Below are positions 35,432-44,005 of a DNA stretch of 64,000 nucleotides, one piece after another; position 1 is the first letter of the stretch, and each line of letters begins with the position of its first letter. The notes beneath the pieces are model-generated. The model ran no database searches and was not told where the DNA came from. It saw only the letters and a list, made by a program, of their open reading frames with translations. The DNA is taken from the NCBI RefSeq assembly GCF_017355205.1, contig NZ_JADIJK010000010.1, positions 115,435-179,434 of the forward strand, written 5' to 3'. This stretch comes from Bacillus sp. SD088 (lineage in GTDB: Bacteria; Bacillota; Bacilli; Bacillales; Bacillaceae_C). Made by a program: the position numbers and the translations under genes.

Positions 35432-36577
35432 TTATTTCTTAGCAAGTGATAGCACGAGTTCTTTCACACCTAGTACATTGTCGAGAATATAATCGGCTTG
35501 ATATTCCTCAAATTGCTTTCTTGCCTTCTCCCCTGATAGACCGGTTAATACAGCGGCAAAGCGACAGCCCATTGTCCTGGCGGCTATTAAATCAGCTAAA
35601 GAATCCCCTACAATCAATGTCTCTTTTCCATTGTCAATTGGAAAAACGGTCTCAAGACACTCGGAAATCGATTTTTGTTTATTGGATAATGCCCACACAT
35701 ATGTAAATGGATGTGGCTTAGATAACCCTGCGTGTTTCTGACACACTTTTTCGGCTGTTAATACATCATCTGCTGTTACAATATTGTTTGGATCAAAATG
35801 CTCAAGCCAGCCTAAATGCTGAAAGGGCTCTACGGTTTCCAACTTCGGACGCCCGGTACCAATTCCAATCCGGATACCAGCTTCTTTAAGAGTTCCAAAT
35901 AAATCTGCAATGGCCTCTGGTTCAGCCAATACCTTTTCGTCACTTAAAAAGCCTTTTTTCCCCAGTTGCACAGAAGGACGTCCTGTTGATTGAAGAACGT
36001 ATGGATCGCCCACATACCATTCCTGCGAAATAAGCTCACAGGTTGACCACAATTCACCCTGCTCGCCAAAAACCGTATGACCAACTCCTAGTTTTTCCTG
36101 AGCAACCTGGTCCAAATGAGTAAATAAACCCGCTTTAGAAGCTTCGGTGCCTTGGAAATCATGGAGAAAACTATCAAAATCGAAAGAGTATTTGGTTTCA
36201 GCAAAGACATCTTTCATTTCTAATAAAATCTCACGATTGATCTCATGAGTTACCCAATGAGTGATTCGTTCTTTCTCTGTAGCTTTTAGTTGTTCTAATA
36301 GATGAATAATTTGATAAGCTGCAGTTAAGTAAATCATATCCCAGTTCGCATTTAACCCACATGATTTTAAAAACTTCAGCACTTGATCTTGAACAAAAAC
36401 TCGAGCGCGCATTTCATCGATTTCATTATCGGTATATTGAGTTTTAAATTCGTTTGGACATAAACCTAAATAATGCTCACTACATAAAACCTCCCAAACG
36501 GTTAATGCCGATGCATCAAAATAACGTTCCTCACTTAACAAAACACCATCTACATCAAATAAGACTGTTTTAATCAT
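35432..36577 (-). CDS. HAD-superfamily hydrolase with large insert
   Basis: Cytoplasmic phosphatase-like enzyme, 381 residues from the ATG at 36577 (AGGAGAG upstream; a longer version from 36607 has no site). Motif I FDVDGVLLSEE with nucleophile Asp near residue 8, motif II IGIGTGRPK (Thr), motif III Lys in KPHPFTYVWA, motif IV IVGDSLADLIAARTMG. Residues about 20-240 between motif I and II form an unusually long helical cap, so the protein is about 150 residues longer than common phosphoglycolate phosphatases. No neighbour points to a substrate; the small HTH gene upstream is 45 bases away. Confidence 0.88.
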   Translation of the reverse strand: MIKTVLFDVDGVLLSEERYFDASALTVWEVLCSEHYLGLCPNEFKTQYTDNEIDEMRARVFVQDQVLKFLKSCGLNANWDMIYLTAAYQIIHLLEQLKATEKERITHWVTHEINREILLEMKDVFAETKYSFDFDSFLHDFQGTEASKAGLFTHLDQVAQEKLGVGHTVFGEQGELWSTCELISQEWYVGDPYVLQSTGRPSVQLGKKGFLSDEKVLAEPEAIADLFGTLKEAGIRIGIGTGRPKLETVEPFQHLGWLEHFDPNNIVTADDVLTAEKVCQKHAGLSKPHPFTYVWALSNKQKSISECLETVFPIDNGKETLIVGDSLADLIAARTMGCRFAAVLTGLSGEKARKQFEEYQADYILDNVLGVKELVLSLAKK

Positions 36578-36621
36578 ATCGCCTCTCCTTAACACATACT
36601 TTCCCATTACTATTTTTTAAT

Positions 36622-36852
36622 TTAATCTTCGTCTTTCGCATCCCAGTCTTCTGGAATCGGTTCTGCTAACCATTCTGCCAGCATTTCCTTATACCTTTCC
36701 ATTTGCTCTAAATGGCTATCAAATTGATTTTTGTAAATTAAATATTGTTCTCCATCATGTAATGCCCGTATCTTTTGATTGAGAATTAATTTCTCAATTA
36801 TATCTGGGCTAAGTTGTAAATAATCAGCTGTCTCTGCTATTGTCATATACAA
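36622..36852 (-). CDS. Small excisionase/MerR-like DNA-binding protein
   Basis: About 75 residues. The N-terminal half MTIAETADYLQLSPDIIEKLILNQKIRALHDGEQYLIYKNQFDSHLE has the pattern of helix-turn-helix proteins of the excisionase/MerR-like type, in which a strand pair after the recognition helix reads the DNA-binding wing. The rest is a charged helix ending EDWDAKDED. The start is uncertain: TTG at 36852 is 11 bases from AGGGAG, while ATG 36846 and GTG 36864 are further or too close. No phage or transposon genes are nearby, so the excisionase link is only a fold match. Confidence 0.7.
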   Translation of the reverse strand: MYMTIAETADYLQLSPDIIEKLILNQKIRALHDGEQYLIYKNQFDSHLEQMERYKEMLAEWLAEPIPEDWDAKDED

Positions 36853-36902
36853 AATAAACCGCACTCCCTATTAAAAAATATTCTATGGTGGATAAAGCGA
36901 GA

Positions 36903-36927
36903 GCCAGTCCCCTTATTGGAAACTGGC
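36903..36927 (-). terminator. Hairpin after the DUF1499-like gene
   Basis: Arms GCCAGTCCCC (36903-36912) and GGAAACTGGC (36918-36927) pair on the minus strand with two G-T pairs and a 5-base loop. The tail is only weakly T-rich. Confidence 0.5.
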
Positions 36928-36939
36928 CATGCTAGCTTA

Positions 36940-37323
36940 TTAATTTTTTTCGATAGGTGGAATTTCCTTGTTTAAGACCTCAAAGAATTTTTGCACTAAA
37001 AAATAAGTGGCTCCTAGATCTCCCAATCCATCGTAGGCTGATACAATATCCACACTGCAACGTAACGGTTCTACTTGTACAATTGTGATAACGATTTGAT
37101 TACGACGTAACCCTCTTTTTTCGATAAGCATTTCACCACGATCGTAATCAAAATGGGTCACGTTCCAACCCGTCATTTTATTGTTGACAACGGATGTAAT
37201 CGTTTCAGATAGTTTACGTTTTCCAATCTTATAATAACGTGTTTTCAACTTAGGATCTTTTGCCCTGTCACTAGTTTCCGTAGTGTTTCGCCAAATTCCG
37301 GTAATGACGCGCATCACTGACAC
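36940..37323 (-). CDS. Small cytosolic protein, DUF1499-like
   Basis: A 127-residue soluble protein with no signal or membrane segment. The order KTRYYKIGKRKLSETITSVV, WNVTHFDYDRGEMLIEKRG, IVITIVQVEPLRCSVDIVSAYDGLGDLGA and FFEVLNKEI suggests a compact alpha/beta fold as in DUF1499 proteins, in which the S-x-Y/R-x-G-x-x-D-x-G segment is typical. The GTG start at 37323 is 6 bases from a GGGGGG run. Role unknown; the nearest gene, the small HTH protein, lies 76 bases downstream. Confidence 0.6.
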   Translation of the reverse strand: MSVMRVITGIWRNTTETSDRAKDPKLKTRYYKIGKRKLSETITSVVNNKMTGWNVTHFDYDRGEMLIEKRGLRRNQIVITIVQVEPLRCSVDIVSAYDGLGDLGATYFLVQKFFEVLNKEIPPIEKN

Positions 37324-37411
37324 AGTAATCCCCCCCTTATATTCTATTCAAATATATGTATACATAAGTCTATTATATGTCTTTTCCCCACTGTATGTCC
37401 ATTATAGAGGA

Positions 37412-37616
37412 TGTTCAAAAAGTCCGGTAAAAATGACGCTGCGAATTTCTTCGTTGGCTTGTTTCTCCGCTGCTCATGTATCTAAATGCATAGATCCGCT
37501 GCTCGGAACTTCGCCCCCTCGAACTTTCGACGTACAGGATGTACTAGTGTCGGTGTTGCTGACAGGACGTCAGCGCCTTTAGCCGACTTGATCCTTTTTA
37601 TCTTCCTTTTTGAACA
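37412..37616. repeat. Bacillaceae intergenic repeat with 11-bp terminal inverted repeats (copy C)
   Basis: TGTTCAAAAAG (37412-37422) and CTTTTTGAACA (37606-37616) are perfect inverted ends of a 205-base element. Its core CGACGTACAGGATGTACTAG is the inverted form of the core in the repeats at 28721 and 46425. Non-coding, no transposase. Confidence 0.85.
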
Positions 37617-37662
37617 CGCACTTATAGCAAAATAATTCTGTAAAAATCATTATCTCTATAAG

Positions 37663-37701
37663 AAATGGGTATTTATTCTTGGCATGAATAAATACCCATT
37701 T
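37663..37701 (-). terminator. Terminator of the oxidoreductase/isomerase operon
   Basis: Perfect 16-bp inverted repeat AAATGGGTATTTATTC (37663-37678 and 37686-37701) with a 7-base loop, 33 bases past the last stop. The T-run is short. Confidence 0.7.
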
Positions 37702-37734
37702 GTAACATCTATGTTTGGTAAGCTAACTTAGCTA

Positions 37735-38796
37735 TTAATCAAAATAGATTTCTTTGCCCTTTTCGGCGGATTCGTAAATACCGCTAAGAATTTTTGTCAT
37801 TTCGACTCCATCTTCCACTGGGCTAAGCGTTTCTTTTTCTCCTAAGCAAACATCGACAAAATGATCGATTTCCGCTTGGAAGGCTTGGCCAAAGTTGAAT
37901 GTTTTGCTATCCACTTGTGGCTCAAGATTTAACATTGTATCATATTTCTCTGTCACAATAGCTAGGCTCGGTTCTACTTCCGCGCCACCTTTTGTACCAT
38001 ATAATTTAACGGAGATTTCATCTTGCTTCGCATGTAAGGTAAAGCTGACATCAACAAGTAAAGAAGCACCATTTTCAAAGCGAATCAATGCATTGGCCAT
38101 ATCTTCTACTGTGTTTTTATTTGGATCGTAATCAGCTGCTTTATAGAAAGATAGATTTTTGATATTCTTTCTATTCCCTAATTTATTATAGGTATTTCCA
38201 GAAATCGATTTTACTTTTGGACAACCCATTAAATACCAAAGAACGTCGATCACGTGGACACCAATGTCAATTAGAGGCCCGCCGCCAGATCGTTCGACAT
38301 CTGAGAACCATCCTCCTGGATTTCCAAGTCGACGAATACATGTCGCTTTTGCATAGTAAATTTCCCCAAGATCATCTTCGTCAATAAAATTTTTCAAAAC
38401 TTGTGTGTTACCAGCATAACGACGTACAAAGCCAACTTGTAGCTTTTTCCCAGTCTTCTTCACTGTTTCTGCCATTTCCTGAGCTTTTTCCATGCTTGTG
38501 GTCATTGGCTTTTCAACCATAACGTTTTTCCCACTATTAAGTGCTGCAATCGCAATGTCAGCATGGGAATTGTTCCATGTACAAATGCTAACTGCTTCAA
38601 TCTCTTGATCATTCATCAGATCATGGTAATCGACATATGTTTTACTTGCTCCATATTTCTCTGCTTTTGCTTTTGCTCTTTCTTCATTCAAATCACAAAT
38701 CGCATACAACTCTACCTTATCATTGTTAGCATATGCATTTAAATGGGCTTCAGAAATAGACCCCGCACCAATTACACCAATTTTCATTTTACTCAT
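37735..38796 (-). CDS. Gfo/Idh/MocA-family oxidoreductase 1
   Basis: NAD(P)-dependent dehydrogenase of 353 residues. Rossmann start MKIGVIGAGSISEAHL, catalytic Lys in VMVEKPMTTS, and the substrate-domain dyad in GGGPLIDIGVHVIDVLWYLMG (Asp and His as in inositol 2-dehydrogenase-like proteins). The start at 38796 has AGGAGGAG upstream; an extended frame from 38871 lies inside the upstream gene. Last gene of a four-gene operon with a sugar-phosphate-isomerase-like gene and two further Gfo/Idh/MocA genes. Two or more such dehydrogenases together usually indicate oxidation and re-reduction of a ring hydroxyl. Confidence 0.93.
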   Translation of the reverse strand: MSKMKIGVIGAGSISEAHLNAYANNDKVELYAICDLNEERAKAKAEKYGASKTYVDYHDLMNDQEIEAVSICTWNNSHADIAIAALNSGKNVMVEKPMTTSMEKAQEMAETVKKTGKKLQVGFVRRYAGNTQVLKNFIDEDDLGEIYYAKATCIRRLGNPGGWFSDVERSGGGPLIDIGVHVIDVLWYLMGCPKVKSISGNTYNKLGNRKNIKNLSFYKAADYDPNKNTVEDMANALIRFENGASLLVDVSFTLHAKQDEISVKLYGTKGGAEVEPSLAIVTEKYDTMLNLEPQVDSKTFNFGQAFQAEIDHFVDVCLGEKETLSPVEDGVEMTKILSGIYESAEKGKEIYFD

Positions 38797-38810
38797 TATC
38801 TTTTCTCCTC

Positions 38811-39677
38811 CTATGCCTCTTCTAAAAACCGTCGAACATTGTCCATGCCGATTTTCGAGCCTTTTTTGCAATCTTCCATTCCTTCAAATTCAACAGAAAT
38901 ATAACCATCATAGCCAGATTCTTTAATGACCTTAGCTACTTCTCGCATATCAATATCCCCATGCCCAACAATGGCTCCCCTTAAATAATTGCCATTCGAG
39001 GTTTGAAACCAGCCTTCCCCAGGGGCCTGATAGGACGGACGCCAATAAAAATCTTTAAAGTGAACAAATGAAGCATATGGTAGGTTCTTCTTCACAGCTG
39101 CTACAGAATTTTCATCTACACACATAAAGTTGCCAACATCGACCGTTGTTTTGAAATTATCACGATTGACTGCTGTAATTAGACGTTGAACACGGTCACT
39201 TCCTTGCACGTAAAGCCCATGATTTTCAATACTCGTAGTAATTCCAAATGGTTTCGCATAATCCGCAATTTCTTGACATGCTTCCACTAAGATTGGTAAA
39301 TCTTTTTCAAGTTGTACAATTGTCGCATCTTCTCCAGAACGCCAGGCAACATCATGACGCATTAGCTTCACGCCTAATTGATTAGCAATATCCACATGCT
39401 GCTTCACTCTTGCGACTTCTGCTTCAAACTCTTCACGACTTTCCGTGATGAAATTCGCCCCGATCAGATAATGTGATATTTCAATTCCTACATCATTTGC
39501 TTTGTCTTTGATTTGTTCAATGAGCTCAGGCTTGCTTAGTAAGTCTAAATCCCCCATAGGGACAATTTCAATATGCTCGCCACCTTGATCTGCAACCCAT
39601 TGAATGGCTTCTAAAATGGTCATTTCTCCAGCATTCATTGCTTGAAATAAGCTGTATGAACTTAATCCGATTTTCAT
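38811..39677 (-). CDS. Sugar phosphate isomerase/epimerase-like TIM-barrel protein
   Basis: Xylose-isomerase-like barrel (IolE/IolI/EboC type), 288 residues from the ATG at 39677 (AGAGGTG upstream). Metal-binding features: SIENHGLYVQ (Glu), TTVDVGNFMCVDE (Asp), VHFKDFYW (His/Asp), and SVEFEGMED (Glu) near the C-terminus. Members epimerise, isomerise or dehydrate keto-sugars and keto-inositols in the cytoplasm. Position between Gfo/Idh/MocA genes suggests it acts on a 3-keto or similar intermediate made by them. Specific reaction unknown. Confidence 0.88.
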   Translation of the reverse strand: MKIGLSSYSLFQAMNAGEMTILEAIQWVADQGGEHIEIVPMGDLDLLSKPELIEQIKDKANDVGIEISHYLIGANFITESREEFEAEVARVKQHVDIANQLGVKLMRHDVAWRSGEDATIVQLEKDLPILVEACQEIADYAKPFGITTSIENHGLYVQGSDRVQRLITAVNRDNFKTTVDVGNFMCVDENSVAAVKKNLPYASFVHFKDFYWRPSYQAPGEGWFQTSNGNYLRGAIVGHGDIDMREVAKVIKESGYDGYISVEFEGMEDCKKGSKIGMDNVRRFLEEA

Positions 39678-39762
39678 TGAAAACACCTCTTCTTGATCAG
39701 ATCCAGCAAATAGAAGGATCGACTCTATTAAATATATACCGCTTTATCTTATGCTTAGACTA

Positions 39763-40743
39763 TTATCTTTTAACTAAAACTGTTTCGCCTTTTTCCTGTG
39801 ACTGATAAGCCGCTTTGACTACTTCTAATGTACGCAATCCATCTACCCCAGTAATGAATGGTGCTCTTCCTTCTTTCACACTTGCGATAAAGTCATTGAC
39901 CAATCCATCATCCATATCTTCTGCATATGGGAGTTGAGTAATAGCGCTTGCTTCGTCATTATAATACAAAGCAAACTGCTTAAAGGCGTCGACTTCAAGA
40001 TTACCTTTTGTTCCTACAAATTTAATAATCGCATCTCCCCATGTTGGGAATGTTTGTGGCCTTGACCAACTATGGTCAATGGACACAATGACTCCTGACT
40101 CCAGTTCTATACTGACGAGTCCACAATCTTCTACATCAATATCATGGAAGCGAGTGTCCATTTCCGCATAAATACTTTTTACTTCTTCTCCCATCATCCA
40201 GCGAATGATATCCATAATATGAACGATATGGTCGGTTGCAGCCCCACCCCCTGACAGTTCTTTTTCAATAAACCATCCACCTGGCATTTTTCCATGGTTC
40301 ATGCCTGTAATGGCAACTACCTCTCCAATGGCGCCCTGTTGAATTACTTCTTTTGCCTGTTTAAAGCCTGGTGCAAAACGGACTGGATACGCAATTTCAA
40401 AAATGACGTCGGCTTCTTCACAAGCTGCAATCATTGCTTTTGCATCTGCCACCTCGGTGGCAATTGGTTTTTCACAAAGAATATGCTTTTTCGCGTTTGC
40501 AGCTTTGATCACGTGTTCTTTATGATTGGCATTCTCAGAACAAATGACAACCGCTTCAATATCTGTTTCCAAAAAGTCATCCAAGTTAGAGTAATAATCA
40601 CAATTGAATTTTTCGCTCATTTTTTTCCCGCGCGCTTCATCCTTATCCCAAATACAAGCCAATTCTGCCTCAGGATGCTTAATAATATAATTGGCGTAGC
40701 TTCCGGCATGCATATGAGCGAAACTTATAATCCCAATTTTCAT
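39763..40743 (-). CDS. Gfo/Idh/MocA-family oxidoreductase 2
   Basis: A 326-residue dehydrogenase: Rossmann start MKIGIISFAHMHAGSYANYI, in which the usual glycine-rich loop is changed to SFAHMHA, Lys motif ILCEKPIATEVADAK and dyad region GGGAATDHIVHIMDIIRWMMG. The altered loop (no GxGxxG) is unusual and resembles relatives whose cofactor contact has drifted. It begins 1 base after the stop of the next gene upstream. Part of the four-gene operon under a ROK regulator. Confidence 0.9.
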   Translation of the reverse strand: MKIGIISFAHMHAGSYANYIIKHPEAELACIWDKDEARGKKMSEKFNCDYYSNLDDFLETDIEAVVICSENANHKEHVIKAANAKKHILCEKPIATEVADAKAMIAACEEADVIFEIAYPVRFAPGFKQAKEVIQQGAIGEVVAITGMNHGKMPGGWFIEKELSGGGAATDHIVHIMDIIRWMMGEEVKSIYAEMDTRFHDIDVEDCGLVSIELESGVIVSIDHSWSRPQTFPTWGDAIIKFVGTKGNLEVDAFKQFALYYNDEASAITQLPYAEDMDDGLVNDFIASVKEGRAPFITGVDGLRTLEVVKAAYQSQEKGETVLVKR

Positions 40744-40744
40744 G

Positions 40745-41719
40745 TTAACGTCCCCCTTCCGCTAAAGTAACAGGTTGACCTGTTGCACTAGATTGAACAG
40801 CAGCTTCCGCTAGTTCAATGGCTTTCGCTGCATCTACTGCCGTTACGATTGGTTCAGCTTTCCCAGTAATACAATCCCTAAAATGCTCAAATTGGCGTTG
40901 ATAAGGATCCTTATGCATCAAGCTTTTAGGCAATTGTACAGAAGGTTCTGATGAGCGCAGATCTAAGGTAACTGGAACGGTTGCATTGTGATCGTATGTA
41001 AGCATCCCTTTATCACCTGCTAATTCATAGGTTGCCTGAAATTGAGTTTCTGCCCATGATAGCTCTACATAAGCAATCGTTCCATCTGCCATCCTCACCG
41101 TAACAAACCCATACTCCAGTTGTTCACGTTTTATATGTTTGGCCATCACTCTTGTGACATCACCAAATGTCCACTGCAACCAATCAAATTCGTGTGAACC
41201 TAAATCTAAGAATAAGCCCCCACTTTGTTCCTCATCTGCATACCATTCTCTTCCTGAAGGAAAAGGTACGCCTCTTGTAAGGCGAATAACACCCGGTTGT
41301 CCAATTTTCCCATTTTTTACTTGCTCTCTAGCATTCGCATATTCCGGGAAGAAACGGAGTGTGTGACCTACTAGTAAGTGAACTTGATTTTCTTCACATG
41401 CTTGAATCATAGCAGTCGCTTCTTTACTCGTTAACGCCAATGGCTTTTCACAAATTACATGCTTCTTTGCCTGTGCCGCCTGTTTAACAAATTCACCATG
41501 TGTAGCGGTCGGTGTACACACATCAACAACATCTACATTTACTTGATTTAGCAACTCTTCCAGACTAGTAAATGGCTTCACATCATATTTTTCAGCAATT
41601 ACTTGGAGTTTCTCTTGATTTCTAGCAACAATTCCAACCACTTCAACATCTGCTATTTCTTTCCATTTGTCTAAATGCCTTTGTCCCAGCTTCCCTATAC
41701 CAACTACCGCAATTTTCAT
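40745..41719 (-). CDS. Gfo/Idh/MocA-family oxidoreductase 3
   Basis: First gene of the operon, about 324-326 residues. MKIAVVGIGKLGQRHLDKW carries an intact GxGxxG-type loop; VICEKPLALTSKEA has the catalytic Lys; GGLFLDLGSHEFDWLQWTFG holds the Asp/His dyad. Three ATG codons follow each other at 41725-41719; I use the third, which lies 10 bases after GAGGTGG. Downstream genes follow at 1 base (oxidoreductase 2) and about 85 bases (isomerase). Confidence 0.92.
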   Translation of the reverse strand: MKIAVVGIGKLGQRHLDKWKEIADVEVVGIVARNQEKLQVIAEKYDVKPFTSLEELLNQVNVDVVDVCTPTATHGEFVKQAAQAKKHVICEKPLALTSKEATAMIQACEENQVHLLVGHTLRFFPEYANAREQVKNGKIGQPGVIRLTRGVPFPSGREWYADEEQSGGLFLDLGSHEFDWLQWTFGDVTRVMAKHIKREQLEYGFVTVRMADGTIAYVELSWAETQFQATYELAGDKGMLTYDHNATVPVTLDLRSSEPSVQLPKSLMHKDPYQRQFEHFRDCITGKAEPIVTAVDAAKAIELAEAAVQSSATGQPVTLAEGGR

Positions 41720-41879
41720 CATCATACCACCTCACCAGGGTTCTTTTTGATCATTTCTCTTTCTTTACCTGCTTTATATGAAAATAGCATTACTTAAATC
41801 CCTTTTTATCTCGTATGAATTGAGAGCTTTCCTTATCAATCCATATTGGCATTGCCATTATTTTCTTAGAACAGAATAT

Positions 41880-43094
41880 CTAACGAATAGTAGAATGGAA
41901 TAAATCATCCAATAAAATGGATGCTGCCCCAATAACCTCTGAATCATCGCCAAAAGAACTTGGCAGGATTGCAAATTCCTTCGTATGCGTTTCCAACGAA
42001 TGGCTTAAAACAAATTCATTTAACCTTCGAATAAAATAAGGGATATTGTTAGCCAGTTCTCCACCTACGATGATTTTTTCCGGATTAAATAGGTTGATGA
42101 TGCTTACAAGTCCTATTCCAAGGTAGAAAGCCACATCATCCAAGATCGATAGTGCCAATGGATCTTCTTGTAAAACAGCTTGTTGAAATTTTTCGATCGT
42201 GAGCTGCTCATTCTCTTTTAACCATTCCGACATTATCGATTTTCTTCCATGCCCAAGCTCCTCTTCAATTCGAGAGTGAATCGTCTGCCAGCTTACATAG
42301 TTTTCCAAGCAACCAATATTTCCGCATTCACAGACCGGCCCATTAAAATTGATTGTTGTATGCCCAAATTCTCCAGCACCACCAAGATGTCCTCGATAAA
42401 TCGCATCATTGACCAGAATACTTGCCCCAACCCCATCACCAATCGTCACATAAATTAGATTTTTCGCCTGTTGATAATGACCATACCCTTTTTCTGCTAA
42501 AAGGCTTCCATTTGTATCGTTATCTATGTAGGTCGGGATGTGCAAAGCATCTTCAATTTTGTCTTTCAATGAAACGTTTAACATGTTTAATTTAGGATTA
42601 TACACAACAACCCCTTTATCAGCATCTACAATTCCTTGAAAGGTAATCGATATCCCTAAACAATTCTCCTTTTGATCAAAGTCTTCTAAAAATTCTTGAA
42701 GAAGGTTAATCATAAAGTCACTAATATCTGAATAGGTCTCGTTTAGTAATGAATGGCTGATCTTTTTTTGAACATTGGCGTATAAATTGAATGCTGCAAT
42801 CGTGATTTTTGATGCATTCACTGCCACGCCAATAAGAAAGCGGTCATTCGGATTTAATTGGACAAGAATGGGTTTTCTCCCACCACTCGAAACTCCTGTT
42901 CCACTTTCCATGACAAGCGAATCTTTCATTAAAGCATTAATACAAGAAGCCACCGTCGTTGGACTAATCTTAACGACTTTGGAGATTTCTGCACGGGAGA
43001 TGGGACCTTGTTTCCGAATGATATCCAGAATAATCGATGTATTTAATTCTCGTATTAACTTGGCATCGCCTGTTCTTACCAATGTCATCTCCAC
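41880..43094 (-). CDS. ROK-family transcriptional repressor (XylR/NagC type)
   Basis: A 404-residue regulator: N-terminal winged helix (about 15-75, RELNTSIILDIIRKQGPISRAEISKVVKISPTTVASCINALM) and a ROK sugar-kinase-like domain with DNDTNGSLLAEKGYG, GDGVGASILVND, the zinc motif CECGNIGCLENYVS and IIVGGELANN. The ROK part binds a sugar inducer. It is 155 bases upstream of the oxidoreductase operon on the same strand and is its likely controller. The ligand is unknown. Confidence 0.93.
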   Translation of the reverse strand: MEMTLVRTGDAKLIRELNTSIILDIIRKQGPISRAEISKVVKISPTTVASCINALMKDSLVMESGTGVSSGGRKPILVQLNPNDRFLIGVAVNASKITIAAFNLYANVQKKISHSLLNETYSDISDFMINLLQEFLEDFDQKENCLGISITFQGIVDADKGVVVYNPKLNMLNVSLKDKIEDALHIPTYIDNDTNGSLLAEKGYGHYQQAKNLIYVTIGDGVGASILVNDAIYRGHLGGAGEFGHTTINFNGPVCECGNIGCLENYVSWQTIHSRIEEELGHGRKSIMSEWLKENEQLTIEKFQQAVLQEDPLALSILDDVAFYLGIGLVSIINLFNPEKIIVGGELANNIPYFIRRLNEFVLSHSLETHTKEFAILPSSFGDDSEVIGAASILLDDLFHSTIR

Positions 43095-43285
43095 TCTTTC
43101 CCTTTCTCCAACAACTTTATTAAGTCTAGAATAGCATACACGATAGGCGGTTTCAATGTTTTATTCAATATTTACTATCTTATTTTTTATCTGGTGCAAG
43201 CGTCCGCAAAACCCCTACTTTTAAAACTACAAAACACAAAGAAGTCTAGCAGGCGCTAACACTATATCCAGCTTTTACTTCGCCA
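43095..43285. other. Gap between ROK regulator and lutC
   Basis: Holds the promoter of the ROK gene. TGCAAGCGTCCGCA at 43195-43208 resembles a CcpA box with one core mismatch, but its position fits better as a remnant of an intergenic repeat (GCAAGCG ... AGGCGC). No gene. Confidence 0.35.
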
Positions 43286-44005
43286 TCATATATCATCCAC
43301 AACGATATAAGCGGCTTTTACAGGGCCGTGAACCCCCACTACTAAATCCATTTCAATGTCGGCAGAATTACTTGGTCCTGTTATAAAATTTATACAGGAG
43401 GCTAGATGCTCTCCATTTTTCGTTTTTTCTCTTATCATTCGTGCCGCTTGTGTCATCCGCGGAACGATCGAGCTTTTTGGAACAATCATAATCGATTTTA
43501 GTGGCAAAAAGCTGACTGATCTGCCACGATCTTTATGACTAAATTGCACGACTGTGCCCGATTCAGCAAGCGTTATATCACTAATTGTAATCCCAATATT
43601 GCAAGCCTCCGCAATATCAATATTGGCTCTTCCTTTTAGGTAATCCCATTCATGAACCTCAATCTTTTTTTGGGGCCATTTTTCTTTTAGTAATGAGGAT
43701 AAGCCGTATGCTGTAAAACGAGAGTCTTTCCAAGTAATGATTGGCCCACCCCCATACTCCTCTACAAGCCGTTTTAAGGTTTCTTCCAAATCCGCCTGTG
43801 TGGTTTTGATAAAATCTGTATGGATATGGAGACATTGGTCTTTTAAAACTTCGACTAACTCATCTGCGCTTTTTCCTTGGAGTACAGTCGCTTGAGGTTG
43901 ATGCTTCCATTTTGGCACTTCTGGTTTGTCAAGCACTGCCTCACGTCCAAGCTGATTCGCAATCTTTTGCAGAAAGTGATCCCGATTTTGAATGGTTCCA
44001 CTCAT
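43286..44005 (-). CDS. lutC: Lactate utilisation protein C
   Basis: Subunit of the LutABC complex that oxidises L-lactate to pyruvate, 239 residues. The LutB/LldF-related domain is visible as [16 protein letters not shown] [28 protein letters not shown] and [22 protein letters not shown]. The start overlaps the end of lutB by 4 bases (ATGA), and GGGAGGAG lies upstream. Last gene of lutABC. Confidence 0.95.
   Translation of the reverse strand: MSGTIQNRDHFLQKIANQLGREAVLDKPEVPKWKHQPQATVLQGKSADELVEVLKDQCLHIHTDFIKTTQADLEETLKRLVEEYGGGPIITWKDSRFTAYGLSSLLKEKWPQKKIEVHEWDYLKGRANIDIAEACNIGITISDITLAESGTVVQFSHKDRGRSVSFLPLKSIMIVPKSSIVPRMTQAARMIREKTKNGEHLASCINFITGPSNSADIEMDLVVGVHGPVKAAYIVVDDI

Noticed and set aside
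36622..36852. Evidence for a prophage or integrated element from the excisionase-like protein
   Set aside because: No integrase, attachment repeats or phage genes are near; the small helix-turn-helix fold alone is not enough.
37283..37582. Plus-strand 99-residue frame
   Set aside because: It reads through the terminal-inverted-repeat element and the start of the DUF1499-like gene in antisense; no ribosome-binding site.
43195..43208. CcpA-box-like TGCAAGCGTCCGCA
   Set aside because: Wrong place (downstream of lutC and far from the ROK promoter), core mismatch, and similar to the start of the intergenic repeats.
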